Positions 8,863-18,391 are shown, counted from the stretch's first letter. The stretch is 64,000 nt of DNA from Thermosyntropha sp. (GCF_017656155.1 NZ_JACDOH010000001.1:186001-250000); one strand, 5' to 3'. A program made the numbers and translations. The notes: generated by a model from the sequence alone, not told the origin.

Positions 8863-9333
8863 TTATAAACGAAGTTTTTCTTTAGATTCTCCGGAAGGAA
8901 TCGGATTGTGTCCGGCGTCCAGGATTTGTCTTATATGTAAATATTGAAGATATTTTTTTAATTCAATTATTGAATCATCATCCAGATCTTTTAAGAGATT
9001 TTTTACTTTTTTGTAATTGGGATCTTCTTCTTTTATAGTATTTTGTAAAAATTCAATCACCTCTTCCGGGTTTTCTATTTGATTTATGGCGGCGGTTACC
9101 TTATTGGATATGGGATGAGGAAAGTCTGATAAACCTACTAAATAATCTACTGTTACCTCATAAAAAGTAGCCAGCTTTATTACCATATCGAGACTTGGAG
9201 AGGAATTTCCCCGTTCTAGATTAGTTATTGTGCTTGGCCTACAGCCTATTTGCTCAGCAACATATTTCTGGCTATATTCATGGACATTCCGCAAATTGCG
9301 CAGTCTTTTGGCAAAAATTTTTTGGTTAACCAT
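8863..9333 (-). CDS. XRE family transcriptional regulator, long form
   Basis: A 156-residue DNA-binding protein. The N-terminal HTH (residues about 8-65) reads RLRNLR...YSQKYVAEQIG...STITNLERGNSSPSLDMVIKLATFYEVTVDYLVG, a classic XRE/Cro-CI type. The C-terminal part is acidic and helical and ends in a LKKYLQYLHIRQ helix resembling the Sin-type multimerisation helix; that comparison is weak. ATG 9333 follows AAGGGGGAT. A shorter paralogue lies immediately upstream on the same strand, so the pair probably arose by duplication. The target is unknown. Confidence 0.85.
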   Translation of the reverse strand: MVNQKIFAKRLRNLRNVHEYSQKYVAEQIGCRPSTITNLERGNSSPSLDMVIKLATFYEVTVDYLVGLSDFPHPISNKVTAAINQIENPEEVIEFLQNTIKEEDPNYKKVKNLLKDLDDDSIIELKKYLQYLHIRQILDAGHNPIPSGESKEKLRL

Positions 9334-9409
9334 AAAATCCCCCTTGTCAAAATTTTGTCTATGTTTTAAACTAAAATGTGATAAAACAGAAAATAATTTT
9401 AGATAAAAA

Positions 9410-9757
9410 CTAAGGCTTTAGTACTTGTTTTATTCTCAAATAATTGGCATATTGAAGAAGCTCGTTTAGAGATTCTTCCGAAAGCTGGGTCGTAATTTGA
9501 TGTAGATTTTTTTCGGCTTCGGTTATCGCTTCAGGCTGGTTTATTTTGGGATTATTGCTTCGGCCAGTCAAATAGTCGAGAGAAACTTCAAAATAGTCGG
9601 CTAAGGAGAGTAAAACTTTAAGACTTGGGCTTCTGGCTCCGTTTTCATAAAAAGTTATAATGCTTGGTGTTACATCGAGCATTTGAGCTAGGTTTTCACG
9701 AGTCAAATCATTTTCCTTGCGCAGTTGTCTAAGGCGTTCTCCTAGCACTGTAGACAA
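9410..9757 (-). CDS. XRE family transcriptional regulator, short form
   Basis: A 115-residue regulator with an N-terminal XRE HTH (RLRQLRKENDLTRENLAQML...ITFYENGARSPSLKVLLSLADYFEVSLDYLTG) and a short C-terminal helix ELLQYANYLRIKQ that matches the C-terminal helix of the neighbouring long-form paralogue. It starts at TTG 9757 (GTG 9748 also in frame) behind AAAGGAGGA. The 76-bp gap to the downstream regulator suggests a shared transcript. Confidence 0.83.
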   Translation of the reverse strand: MSTVLGERLRQLRKENDLTRENLAQMLDVTPSIITFYENGARSPSLKVLLSLADYFEVSLDYLTGRSNNPKINQPEAITEAEKNLHQITTQLSEESLNELLQYANYLRIKQVLKP

Positions 9758-10174
9758 AATAAAGTCCTCCTTTCTGATTGTAAAAAGCTTATTTTAAGTT
9801 ACTTATAGAAACTAAATTAAACCAAAAAGATACCGAAAGTTACTATAAGCAAATAGGCTGATTTTATACTAACTCTTATTAGATTTTATGGCATTTTGGG
9901 TGGCAATGAATATATTTTGACAAATTTTTGTATAGATATTGATCAGTAAATCAGCAGAAAGTGATGCTGGCTATTTTGTTGTCGGAAAAATTATTAATAT
10001 TTATTTTTGTCTGCATATGCAGTCAAGATCAAGCAGATTTATAGAGCATTATTGTCAGATGATGTTGCTCTTTTTTTATTGATTAATTTTAGTTTTATCC
10101 GTTCTGAAAATAAGGTTATATAATTATGAGTTATTAAAGAATTCTGATCGGGAGCGTGAAATAAGTAAAAATTT
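9758..10174. other. 417-bp divergent intergenic region
   Basis: This AT-rich gap separates the XRE pair (-) from the PAS/GGDEF/HD-GYP gene (+). The only clear element is the terminator-like hairpin at 10043-10077. I see no ORF with a ribosome site, and no conserved riboswitch core such as a c-di-GMP aptamer. Confidence 0.6.
10043..10077 (+). terminator. Terminator-like hairpin in the leader of the GGDEF/HD-GYP gene
   Basis: AGAGCA and TGCTCT form a 6-bp stem with a 17-nt loop, immediately followed by seven T residues. There is no + strand gene upstream to terminate, so it may attenuate the downstream gene or end a short RNA (inference). Confidence 0.55.
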
Positions 10175-12760
10175 ATGGAGGAGAAATTTGCACGACAAAT
10201 ATTGGAAGAGATGCCATTTGCCTACTCCTGCCACCGAATAATATTGAATAAAAAAGGCGAACCTGAAGATTATATATTTTTTGATGTAAATCACGCTTTT
10301 GAAGAAATGACAGGGTTGAAAAAAGAAGCTATTCTGGGAAAGAAGATAACGGAAGTAATTCCGGGCATGGAAGATGATAATTGGGACTGGATAAAGTTCT
10401 ATGCTAAAGTGGCTCTTATAGGAGAAAAACAGGAGTTTATCTGGCATGTTGAACCTCTTAAACACTGGTATAAAATAACTGCCTTTGCCCTGGAAAAAGA
10501 CTATTTAATAACTATTTTTCAGGAAATAACTTCAGAAATGGAACAGATAAAAATATTTGAGTCCCAAAAAAGAGAGGTGCAGGATTTAAAAACAGAATTT
10601 GAAGCTGTATTTGACAGCAGTCAGGATGCTATTTTCATGCTCGGGTTGGAAGAAGGAGAGTTACGTTATCTGCGTACCAATAAAGTTCATCAGGAGATGA
10701 CAGGTTTTAGTCTGGCGGATATAAAAGGAAAAACCCCTGCTGAATTGTTTGGAAAAGAAATAGGGAAAAAGATTGTCGACAGCTATAATAAGGTTGATGG
10801 TATGGGTTCCGGCATGATCTATGAAGAGACCATTGATCTTCCTGGAGGGAAAAGGATCTGGAGGACAAGGCTTACAACAGTAGGGGAAGGAGGAACCCCC
10901 AAATACCTGATAGGATCTAGCCGGGATATAACCGAGCAGAGACAGGCAGAGCGAGAAAGAGAGGAACTTTCCAAACTGTTACAGGCCATGTTTGATGAAC
11001 ATACTGCAGTAATGTTGTTTATTGAACCTTACAATGGCAAAATAACAGCTGCCAATCCTGCAGCCTGCAATTTTTACGGTTATACTCGGGAAGAACTTTT
11101 AGACATGTATATTTACGAAATCAACATGTTGCCATCTGAAGAAGTAAAAAAACAGTATTTTATGGCATTACAGGGAAAAAGAAGATATTTTATGGCTCCT
11201 CATCGTCTAAAAAACGGAGAAACCAGGTTGGTAGATGTTTATTCCTGTCCGGTAAGTTATGGAGGGGAAAATTTGCTTTTTTCTGTTGTCTTTGATGTTA
11301 CTGAGCGGGAAAAATACAGAGAAGAATTATACCGGGAAAAAGAACTTTTAAGGATTACCCTTCTTTCTATTGGTGACGGGGTAGTGACTACTGATCGGAC
11401 AGGCAGGATAAAGACTATGAACAAGGTGGCAGAAGAAGTAGTTGGCTGGAGTGAAGAAGAGGCCCAAGGGAAGCCTTTTGCCGAGGTTTTTCGGATGATA
11501 AGAGAAACTACTGGAGAGGAAGTTGAGGATCTGGTAGCAAAAGTACTGCGGACAGAAAAGGCTGTAAGCTTAGCTGACTATACAGCCCTGATAAATAAGG
11601 AAGGGCAAAGGATTTCCATTGCTGCTAGTGCTGCCCCCATCAAAGACGAAAAAGGGAATGTTTACGGAGCAGTGGTGGTTTTTCGCGATATAAGAAAGGA
11701 AAAGGCAAATCAGGAAAAAATTATTTATCTTAACTATCATGATGTCGTTACCGGGCTTTACAATCGCCGCTTCATGGAAGAAAGAATTAGTCAGATGAAT
11801 GTGTCTGAAGAATTGCCTTTGGCATTAATTATGGCTGATGTTAACGGGCTTAAACTGGTGAATGATGTTTTTGGCCATGAGAAAGGAGACGAATTATTAC
11901 AAAAAACAGCGGGAGTAATAAAGATGATCTGTGGGGAAAGTGCGGTTGTAGCCCGCTGGGGCGGGGATGAATTTCTTATCCTGCTGCCTCGCACTTCGGC
12001 TGAAGAGGCCAGGAAAGTTATGGGAAAAATAAGAAAGAGATGTCTGCGAGCCAAAACAGACCAGGTTCCTCTGAGCATAGCTATGGGATGTGCAGTAAAA
12101 TATGAACCTTCAGGAAGTATGAGACAGTTAATAAAGGAAGCGGAAGAAGGGATGTATCGTCAAAAACTGTTGGAAGACAAGAGTTACCGTAATAAAATTA
12201 TGAATACTATGCTGACTACTTTGGCAGCTAAAAGTACAGAGACAGAGGAACATGCCGAACGGCTCAAAACATACTGTTTGCTTATTGGACAAAAGATGGG
12301 TTTAGAGGACAAGGATTTGGATGAACTTGCCCTTCTGGCTATGCTGCATGATATTGGGAAAATAGGCGTAAAAGAAAGTATCTTGAATAAGCCGGGGCCT
12401 TTGGACGACAAAGAATGGGAGGAAATGAAAAAACATACTGAAATAGGCTATAGGATTGCGAGAAATATTCCGGAATTAGCTTCTATTTCTGATTATATTC
12501 TGAGTCATCATGAACGCTGGGATGGAAAAGGATATCCGCAAGGTTTAAAAGGGGAGGAAATACCTTTGGTTTGTCGCATTTTAGCTGTAGTTGATGCTTA
12601 TGACGCTATGACCAGCGACCGGTCGTATCGCAAAGCTTTAAGTGTGGAAACAGCTCTTGCGGAAATAAAAAGAAATGCAGGGATTCAGTTTGATCCGGAA
12701 GTAGTGGAGATATTCATTGAATTAATAAGAAGCCAAGCTTTGCGGCAGACGAAGATTTAA
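10175..12760 (+). CDS. Four-PAS GGDEF and HD-GYP bifunctional c-di-GMP protein
   Basis: An 861-residue soluble sensor-effector. Order: four PAS-like domains (about 8-125, 140-255, 265-375, 385-510), a GGDEF diguanylate cyclase domain (about 520-675) with intact RWGGDEF, and an HD-GYP phosphodiesterase domain (about 690-850) with HDIGK and HHERWDGKGYP. The allosteric RxxD I-site before GGDEF is absent (GESA), so product inhibition is unlikely. It would both make and break c-di-GMP in response to a ligand or redox signal. ATG 10175 retains the whole first PAS; ATG 10211 has a closer GGAAGAG site. A related protein is at 41169-43112. Confidence 0.92.
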   Translation: MEEKFARQILEEMPFAYSCHRIILNKKGEPEDYIFFDVNHAFEEMTGLKKEAILGKKITEVIPGMEDDNWDWIKFYAKVALIGEKQEFIWHVEPLKHWYKITAFALEKDYLITIFQEITSEMEQIKIFESQKREVQDLKTEFEAVFDSSQDAIFMLGLEEGELRYLRTNKVHQEMTGFSLADIKGKTPAELFGKEIGKKIVDSYNKVDGMGSGMIYEETIDLPGGKRIWRTRLTTVGEGGTPKYLIGSSRDITEQRQAEREREELSKLLQAMFDEHTAVMLFIEPYNGKITAANPAACNFYGYTREELLDMYIYEINMLPSEEVKKQYFMALQGKRRYFMAPHRLKNGETRLVDVYSCPVSYGGENLLFSVVFDVTEREKYREELYREKELLRITLLSIGDGVVTTDRTGRIKTMNKVAEEVVGWSEEEAQGKPFAEVFRMIRETTGEEVEDLVAKVLRTEKAVSLADYTALINKEGQRISIAASAAPIKDEKGNVYGAVVVFRDIRKEKANQEKIIYLNYHDVVTGLYNRRFMEERISQMNVSEELPLALIMADVNGLKLVNDVFGHEKGDELLQKTAGVIKMICGESAVVARWGGDEFLILLPRTSAEEARKVMGKIRKRCLRAKTDQVPLSIAMGCAVKYEPSGSMRQLIKEAEEGMYRQKLLEDKSYRNKIMNTMLTTLAAKSTETEEHAERLKTYCLLIGQKMGLEDKDLDELALLAMLHDIGKIGVKESILNKPGPLDDKEWEEMKKHTEIGYRIARNIPELASISDYILSHHERWDGKGYPQGLKGEEIPLVCRILAVVDAYDAMTSDRSYRKALSVETALAEIKRNAGIQFDPEVVEIFIELIRSQALRQTKI

Positions 12761-13029
12761 AAGCTGATTAGTCTTAAAACATGATTTATATTATTCATAT
12801 ATATATTCATATTTGCAAGCAATGAGATGTAGTTTACGCAAAAAAATGTCTGAATATTGGCAACAATCTTGATATTTTTACATAATATAATAATTTACCC
12901 AGAAAGAGGGGTGAAACTTTTCTAAAGGTTATAGATTGTTTTACAAAGTACCTTTCTATATTTTTTTATAGGAGGTGAGAGATAGTTTAGCTTTGATATG
13001 GTGATGGAATATTTTGGGGGTTAAATTGG

Positions 13030-14358
13030 GTGAATGTAAAAGAAGCTCGAGATATTGAGAGGTGCGAGGAAGTGGAAAATAAGGCTAAAGGAAATGGGTT
13101 ACAATTAAAGCTGACTTTATATTTTACGGGTATTTTGATTTTTTTATTTGCAGTTAATAATTTTCTGCTAAATTTTATTCTGCACAGGGGATCATTAACA
13201 GTAAATTTTATGATAATGATTTCTTTATTAGTTGTATTTTTGGGGGCTGTTTTATGTTTACTGGTTATTAAATTTTCTGTTGTTAACCCAGTAAGCATGC
13301 TTGAAAGATGGGCCGAAAACATTTCCAACGGCAATTTTCAGGTGGAAATTGCGGAGGATTTTGAAAGTAGGCAGGATGAAATCGGAGCTATGGCAGCAGT
13401 ATTATCCAATATGAAAACGACTTTGAGAGAATTGATTATTAAGGTAGAGAAGAAAGCGGAAGAGCTAGGTGCAAGCGCGGATACCCTTGCCGCTACCTCA
13501 GAAGAAGTTTCGGCATCTTCTCAGGAACTGGCTAATACTATTCAGCAGGTGGCCCAAGGTTCGGAAGGACAGGCTCGGGACTTGATTGATATAGGAGATG
13601 CCTTAACCAAGGTTACCAGCAGCGTTGAATTTATGTATGAAAAGTTAAAGGATGTATCTGATGAAACAAAGGAAACAGCCAGAAGGGCTGAAATAGGCAA
13701 GAAAGAAATGGACAAGCTGGAATCATCTATCAATAACATAAGAGAAGCCTTTGAAATAGTAGTACAGAAGGTAGTCAATCTTACCGAATCTGTAAATGAA
13801 ATAAAAGGTGTGACTGAGCTTATTTCCGGTATATCGGAACAGACTAACCTTCTGGCACTTAATGCAGCTATTGAGGCAGCCAGAGCGGGGGAATATGGTA
13901 GAGGATTTGCAGTAGTAGCCGAAGAAGTGCGGAAATTAGCAGAAGAATCAAAGCAATCTGCTTCAAAGATAAGTAATCTCATAATGTCAACCGTTAAAGA
14001 TACGGAAGAAGTTATAAACACTTCAAACAATGTAAAGGATCAGGTAAATGCGCAGGTAGAGACATTGAAGGTTACTATTCAGTCTTTTGATGATATATTA
14101 GAAACAGTGGAAAAAATTGCACCTTATATGGAAGAAACTTATAAGGCTTTAGAAGGGATTGTAACTACTAAAGATATGGTTATAGGAAAGGTTCAGAGCG
14201 CAAGCGCAGTAGCTGAGGAAAATTCAGCAGCCGCCGAAGAAGTTGCGGCAGCTTCAGAAGAGCTAACGGCTTCGTCAGAAGAGGTTGCAGCTACTGCCCA
14301 GACTTTAAATGGAATTGCTGAAGAATTGAATGAAACAGTAAAGCTTTTTACGGTATAA
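13030..14358 (+). CDS. Methyl-accepting chemotaxis protein without a periplasmic sensor domain
   Basis: A 442-residue chemoreceptor. Two closely spaced membrane spans (about residues 29-48 and 56-80) leave almost no extracytoplasmic loop, so the signal is probably sensed in the membrane or cytoplasm. A HAMP domain (about 80-135) and a full signalling domain follow, with the conserved hairpin tip around [19 protein letters not shown]. It starts at GTG 13030 after GGGGG. The signalling half closely resembles the Cache receptor at 53710, and the C-terminal region with [11 protein letters not shown] is shared nearly verbatim. Confidence 0.93.
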   Translation: MNVKEARDIERCEEVENKAKGNGLQLKLTLYFTGILIFLFAVNNFLLNFILHRGSLTVNFMIMISLLVVFLGAVLCLLVIKFSVVNPVSMLERWAENISNGNFQVEIAEDFESRQDEIGAMAAVLSNMKTTLRELIIKVEKKAEELGASADTLAATSEEVSASSQELANTIQQVAQGSEGQARDLIDIGDALTKVTSSVEFMYEKLKDVSDETKETARRAEIGKKEMDKLESSINNIREAFEIVVQKVVNLTESVNEIKGVTELISGISEQTNLLALNAAIEAARAGEYGRGFAVVAEEVRKLAEESKQSASKISNLIMSTVKDTEEVINTSNNVKDQVNAQVETLKVTIQSFDDILETVEKIAPYMEETYKALEGIVTTKDMVIGKVQSASAVAEENSAAAEEVAAASEELTASSEEVAATAQTLNGIAEELNETVKLFTV

Positions 14359-14384
14359 ATAGTAAATATCAGATGATAATCGGG

Positions 14385-14417
14385 GACAAGCTTTGAAGGT
14401 TTGTCTCTTTTTTTTAT
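14385..14417 (+). terminator. Terminator after the chemoreceptor
   Basis: A 7-bp stem GACAAGC/GTTTGTC with one G-T pair is followed by a long T run (CTTTTTTTTT). Confidence 0.78.
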
Positions 14418-14551
14418 TTTAAAATATATAATGCAGGATTTTTATAAAAAATGTAGAATAATAAAATGTTATGCTTTTATATGGGAGGGATGCAGAAGGG
14501 ATAGAAGGCATTGCCATTAAATGATTTAATATATTTGAGGAGGGACGCGTT

Positions 14552-15727
14552 TTGTATAAACTTAGAAATAAAGGCATAGCCTTAATTTTAATGGTTGTTT
14601 TTCTTTTTGTAGCCGCTGGTTGCGGAAAAGGCGGACAAATGTCTCGGAATGGAGAAGAAGATGTAATAAAGCTGGGTTTTTTGGGAGCTAAAACAGGTTC
14701 GGTTGCCAATTATGGAATACCCGCGGAAAAAGGGATGAAGCTGGCTATTGAAGAGCTTAATGCTAAGGGCGGAATTCTAGGGAAAAAGGTTGAAGGTATT
14801 TATGAAGATAATAAAGGTGACAGTGCTGAGATTGCTTCTATTGCTACCAAGTATATAACCAGGGATAAGGTTGTAGCTATGGTAGGTGATCCCTGCACTG
14901 GATTAACCAAGGTAGCAGCCGATATTGCCCAGAAAAATGGAGTAGTTCTCTTTTCGCCGGGAGCTACCGGTCCGGGAGTAGTTGAAATCGGCGACTATGT
15001 CTTTCGAAATACCCTTTTAGATGTTTTTGCGGTTCCGGCAGTAGTTGACTGGATGATGAACGAAAAAGGATGGAAAAACTTTGCTGTTATAACTTCGCTT
15101 AATAACGGTTACAGCACGGCTTTGACTCCGGTGTTTAAAGATGCCATAAATAAAAAAGGCGGAAAGATTGTGCTGGAAGACAGCATAAATGATGGAGAAA
15201 CTGATTTTACCGCTCAGGTTACCAAACTAAAAAAATCCGGAGCTGATGTTCTTGTATTTACCGGGTACTATACGGAAGCAGCTCTTATAATGAACGAAGT
15301 TAAGAAGCAGAATTTTGACATCTGTTTGGTTGGCGGAGATGGGCTTTACGGGCAGGATTTGGCTAAATTGGGCAAAGATGCAGTTGAGGAAAAAGTTATA
15401 TTTTATTGTGGTTTTTCAAGCGATCAGCCTAGCCCGGAAACCGAGGCTTTTCTTAAAAAATACCGGGAAAAATATAAGGAAGAGCCGGATATGTTCTCTG
15501 CCCAGTATTATGATGCAGTTATGATACTGGCTAAAGCTATGGAAGATGCAAAGAGCACTGATCCTAAGGTATTTAAAAATGAACTGGCCAAGCTTAAAGA
15601 TTATCCGGGAGTTTCCGGAAGAACTACTTTCCTTCCTAGCCGTGAACCGGTGAAGAGTCCGGTTTGCCTGATTACTATAAAAGATGGAAAATTTAAACTT
15701 TTAGATAAGATTGAAGTTAATGTTTAA
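14552..15727 (+). CDS. livJ: Branched-chain amino acid ABC transporter substrate-binding lipoprotein
   Basis: A 391-residue periplasmic-binding-type protein (LivJ/LivK, Peripla_BP_6 fold) that captures branched-chain or similar amino acids. It has a lipoprotein signal with the lipobox AAGC (Cys24), so it is anchored to the outer face of the membrane. The IKLGFLGAKTGSVANYG opening and the GDPCTGLTKVAADIAQ and FSPGATGPGV segments are typical. It begins at TTG 14552 behind GAGGAGGGA. livH, livM and livG follow; two strong hairpins separate this gene from livH. Ligand preference is not readable. Confidence 0.92.
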   Translation: MYKLRNKGIALILMVVFLFVAAGCGKGGQMSRNGEEDVIKLGFLGAKTGSVANYGIPAEKGMKLAIEELNAKGGILGKKVEGIYEDNKGDSAEIASIATKYITRDKVVAMVGDPCTGLTKVAADIAQKNGVVLFSPGATGPGVVEIGDYVFRNTLLDVFAVPAVVDWMMNEKGWKNFAVITSLNNGYSTALTPVFKDAINKKGGKIVLEDSINDGETDFTAQVTKLKKSGADVLVFTGYYTEAALIMNEVKKQNFDICLVGGDGLYGQDLAKLGKDAVEEKVIFYCGFSSDQPSPETEAFLKKYREKYKEEPDMFSAQYYDAVMILAKAMEDAKSTDPKVFKNELAKLKDYPGVSGRTTFLPSREPVKSPVCLITIKDGKFKLLDKIEVNV

Positions 15728-15746
15728 TAAGGGTTAATATATATAA

Positions 15747-15773
15747 GTGTCCTGTCCTTAAAGGACAGGGCAC
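15747..15773 (+). terminator. Stem-loop 1 between livJ and livH
   Basis: GTGTCCTGTCC and GGACAGGGCAC pair around TTAAA (11 bp with one T-G pair). No T run follows, so it looks like an mRNA-stabilising or processing hairpin more than a terminator. Confidence 0.7.
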
Positions 15774-15778
15774 GATTG

Positions 15779-15828
15779 GTTAATAACGAATAAATGCTTT
15801 AATTTTTGAGCAGTTATTCGTTATTAAC
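15779..15828 (+). repeat. Perfect 15-bp inverted repeat between livJ and livH
   Basis: GTTAATAACGAATAA (15779-15793) and TTATTCGTTATTAAC (15814-15828) are exact reverse complements around a 20-nt loop. It ends 28 bp before the livH start and directly follows stem-loop 1. Confidence 0.85.
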
Positions 15829-15855
15829 TAACAGTTTGTGGCAAGGAGGAACCAG

Positions 15856-16731
15856 ATGTTTTGGGAACAGCTTATCAATGGGCTTACTTTGGGCAGTACT
15901 TACGCTTTGATTGCCCTGGGTTATACGATGGTTTACGGAATTATTCAGCTGATTAACTTTGCCCACGGAGAAATTTATATGTTTGGGGCTTTTGCCGGGT
16001 TGTTCCTGGTTACTGTACTTGGAGTGAATATATTTGTAGCCCTTATTGGGGCTATGATTTTTTGTATGCTTTTAGGAATCCTGGTGGAAATAATAGCTTA
16101 TCGTCCTTTACGCGGCAAGTCTTCGCGCCTCTCTGGTCTTATAAGTGCTATAGGGGTTTCTATTTTCTTATCGACACTTATGGTGCTTTTAAGGGGACCT
16201 AACACCACGCGCTATCCTGAAGTGTTAAATATTCATTCTTACACTATAGGTTCAGTAGAGATTTCTTCCCTGCAGATAGTGATTCTTCTGGTTGCTTTTG
16301 TGCTTATGGCCGGCCTTCAGTTTATGGTGCAGAAAACACGTTTGGGCAAAGCGATGCGGGCATGTTCACAGGATCTGGATGCGGCCTGTCTTATGGGGAT
16401 AAATGTAAACCGCATTATTTCATTTACCTTTGCTGTAGGTTCAGCCTTAGCAGCTGCCGGAGGCGTTATGGTTGGGATATACTACAATGCAGTATGGCCG
16501 TATATGGGAATGATGGCAGGGCTCAAGGCTTTTTCGGCTGCTGTATTGGGAGGAATAGGCTCAATTCCCGGTGCCATGCTGGGAGGTATTATTTTAGGGG
16601 TTTTGGAGATTTTTGGAGTAGCTTATCTTTCTTCTTCATATAAAGATGCTATAGCTTTTGCTATATTAATACTGGTTTTACTCATTCGCCCGCAAGGGAT
16701 AATGGGACAGAAGAAAATAAAAAAAGTGTAG
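15856..16731 (+). CDS. livH: Branched-chain amino acid ABC transporter permease LivH
   Basis: A 291-residue integral membrane permease (BPD_transp_2 family) with about eight spans. Typical segments are LINGLTLGSTYALIALGYTM at the N terminus and GLKAFSAAVLGGIGSIPGAM near the C-terminal coupling loop. The start is set at ATG 15856, six bases after AAGGAGG; the frame opens at GTG 15838 but that precedes the ribosome site. It would form the membrane channel with LivM. Confidence 0.95.
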   Translation: MFWEQLINGLTLGSTYALIALGYTMVYGIIQLINFAHGEIYMFGAFAGLFLVTVLGVNIFVALIGAMIFCMLLGILVEIIAYRPLRGKSSRLSGLISAIGVSIFLSTLMVLLRGPNTTRYPEVLNIHSYTIGSVEISSLQIVILLVAFVLMAGLQFMVQKTRLGKAMRACSQDLDAACLMGINVNRIISFTFAVGSALAAAGGVMVGIYYNAVWPYMGMMAGLKAFSAAVLGGIGSIPGAMLGGIILGVLEIFGVAYLSSSYKDAIAFAILILVLLIRPQGIMGQKKIKKV

Positions 16732-16743
16732 GTGGATTAGATA

Positions 16744-17634
16744 ATGGATGCCTGGTTTATGCAGCATATTGATGCTTATTACCTGCGAATAATGGTGCTT
16801 ATAGGCATTAATATAATTTTAGCTTTAGGACTTAATCTGGTAACTGGTGTTACCGGACAGCTTTCTATGGGACATGCCGGATTTATGAGCATAGGGGCTT
16901 ATACTGCAGCTATTTTAACTTTGCATTATGGGGTGAGTTTCATTGGGGCATTAATAGCAGGAGCCCTTATGGCTGCTTTTTTTGGGTTTTTAATTGGGAT
17001 CCCTACTTTACGTTTAGAAGGCGATTACTTAGCTATAGTTACTATCGGCTTTGCTGAAATAATACGGGTATTTTTTCTTAATTTTGAACCGGGCGGAAAA
17101 GCGGTAGGATTATACGGAATGCAGCAGTTCACTACTTTTTCCCTGGTAATGGTTATTGTGATCGTAGTTACCCTGCTTAATGTTAAGCTGCTTAATTCCC
17201 GATATGGTCGGGCACTTTATGCAATAAGGGAAAATGAAATAGCTGCTGAAGCATGTGGGATTAATACTACGAGAATGAAAGTTGCGGCTTTTACTGTTGG
17301 AGCTTTTTTGGCAGGTCTTTCGGGCGGCCTTTATTCACATTATATGGGGTATATTGCTCCTCAGGATTTTGGCTTTATGCGTTCTATCGAAATACTTAAC
17401 ATGGTTGTTTTAGGAGGGATGGGAAGTATTCCCGGCACGATAATAGGAGCAGCTATTTTAACCGTGCTTCCGGAAATGCTGCGGATAGTAGCAGACTATC
17501 GCCTATTATTCTACGGCGCTCTTTTAGTTATCTTGATGATTTTTAGACCTAATGGAATTATGGGTGATATAAGGGTATATGACCTTAGGAAGCGCTGGCA
17601 GACAAAAGAGGTGGAAACATGCAGCAAATCATGA
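16744..17634 (+). CDS. livM: Branched-chain amino acid ABC transporter permease LivM
   Basis: A 296-residue membrane permease of the LivM type. It has the characteristic NIILALGLNLVTGVTGQLS and GHAGFMSIGAYTAA segments near the N terminus, LRLEGDYLAIVTIGFAEI in the middle and VVLGGMGSIPGTIIGA near the end. It starts 12 bp after livH and overlaps livG by 16 bp, so the operon is tightly packed. Confidence 0.95.
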   Translation: MDAWFMQHIDAYYLRIMVLIGINIILALGLNLVTGVTGQLSMGHAGFMSIGAYTAAILTLHYGVSFIGALIAGALMAAFFGFLIGIPTLRLEGDYLAIVTIGFAEIIRVFFLNFEPGGKAVGLYGMQQFTTFSLVMVIVIVVTLLNVKLLNSRYGRALYAIRENEIAAEACGINTTRMKVAAFTVGAFLAGLSGGLYSHYMGYIAPQDFGFMRSIEILNMVVLGGMGSIPGTIIGAAILTVLPEMLRIVADYRLLFYGALLVILMIFRPNGIMGDIRVYDLRKRWQTKEVETCSKS

Positions 17635-18389
17635 AGTTGGAAGGTATAACCCAGGAATTTGGAGGCTTAAGGGCTTTAGATGGAGTTGACCTGGAGATAA
17701 CTAGAGGTGAAATATTTGGGGTTATAGGGCCTAATGGGGCTGGAAAAACTACCCTTTTCAATATAATAACCGGTATATATGTTCCTACCGCGGGGAATCT
17801 GATTTTCAATGGACAAAAGATCAATGGTTTTCCTCCCTATAAAATTGCCTCTTTAGGTATTGCGCGCACTTTTCAGAATATAAGGCTTTTTAACCGTTTA
17901 TCGGTAGAGGATAATGTCAAAATCGGAACCTTTGGCCTTGAAAAAATCAGTTTTTGGGGAAGTTTGCTGGGGCTGCCGGTAGAAAAAAAGGCAGAAAGAG
18001 AAGCCAAAGAAAAAAGCGACAGGTTTTTACAGATGCTCGGTTTATATGAAAAAAGGCATGAATATGCAGCTTCTCTTTCTTACGGCGAGCAGAGAAGGCT
18101 TGAGATAGCCAGGGCTTTAGCCTTAGATCCTGTTTTGCTTTTATTGGATGAACCGGCGGCGGGAATGAATCCGGCTGAAAAAGAAGAGCTTATGGATTTA
18201 ATCCGAAAAATAAGAGATGAGCTTAAAATAACTGTGCTTCTGGTAGAACATGACATGAACCTGGTTATGAATATTTGCGAACGTATTGCGGTTTTGGACT
18301 ACGGGAGAAAGATTGCGGAAGGAATGCCGGAAGAGATTAAAAATGATGAAAGGGTAATTATGTCTTATCTGGGGGATTTGGGAGAATAA
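17619..18389 (+). CDS. livG: Branched-chain amino acid ABC transporter ATP-binding protein LivG
   Basis: A 256-residue ABC ATPase. Walker A GPNGAGKTT (37-45), Q-loop, signature LSYGEQRRLEIARAL, Walker B LLLLDEPAAGMNP and the H-loop EHDMNLVMNIC are all intact. The FGVIGPNGAGKTTLFNIITG and AAGMNPAEKEEL features assign it to LivG and not LivF. No LivF follows: the next gene, 2 bp downstream, encodes an EamA transporter. LivG must therefore homodimerise or pair with a LivF encoded elsewhere. Confidence 0.95.
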   Translation: MQQIMKLEGITQEFGGLRALDGVDLEITRGEIFGVIGPNGAGKTTLFNIITGIYVPTAGNLIFNGQKINGFPPYKIASLGIARTFQNIRLFNRLSVEDNVKIGTFGLEKISFWGSLLGLPVEKKAEREAKEKSDRFLQMLGLYEKRHEYAASLSYGEQRRLEIARALALDPVLLLLDEPAAGMNPAEKEELMDLIRKIRDELKITVLLVEHDMNLVMNICERIAVLDYGRKIAEGMPEEIKNDERVIMSYLGDLGE

Positions 18390-18391
18390 AG

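Noticed and set aside
9373-9386. Identical 14-mer AAAATGTGATAAAA at 9373 and at 41103
   Set aside because: It sits before an XRE gene and before a GGDEF/HD-GYP gene, but in AT-rich DNA a single shared low-complexity 14-mer is weak evidence for a common operator.
9758-10174. Possible c-di-GMP riboswitch before the GGDEF/HD-GYP gene
   Set aside because: No GEMM-type core or matching stem pattern could be found; only a simple terminator-like hairpin is present.
12970-13022. Strong AGGAGGTGAGAG ribosome site followed by a short ORF (MVMEYFGG) before the chemoreceptor
   Set aside because: The spacing from the ribosome site to the ATG is over 20 nt, too far for initiation, so a leader peptide is not supported.
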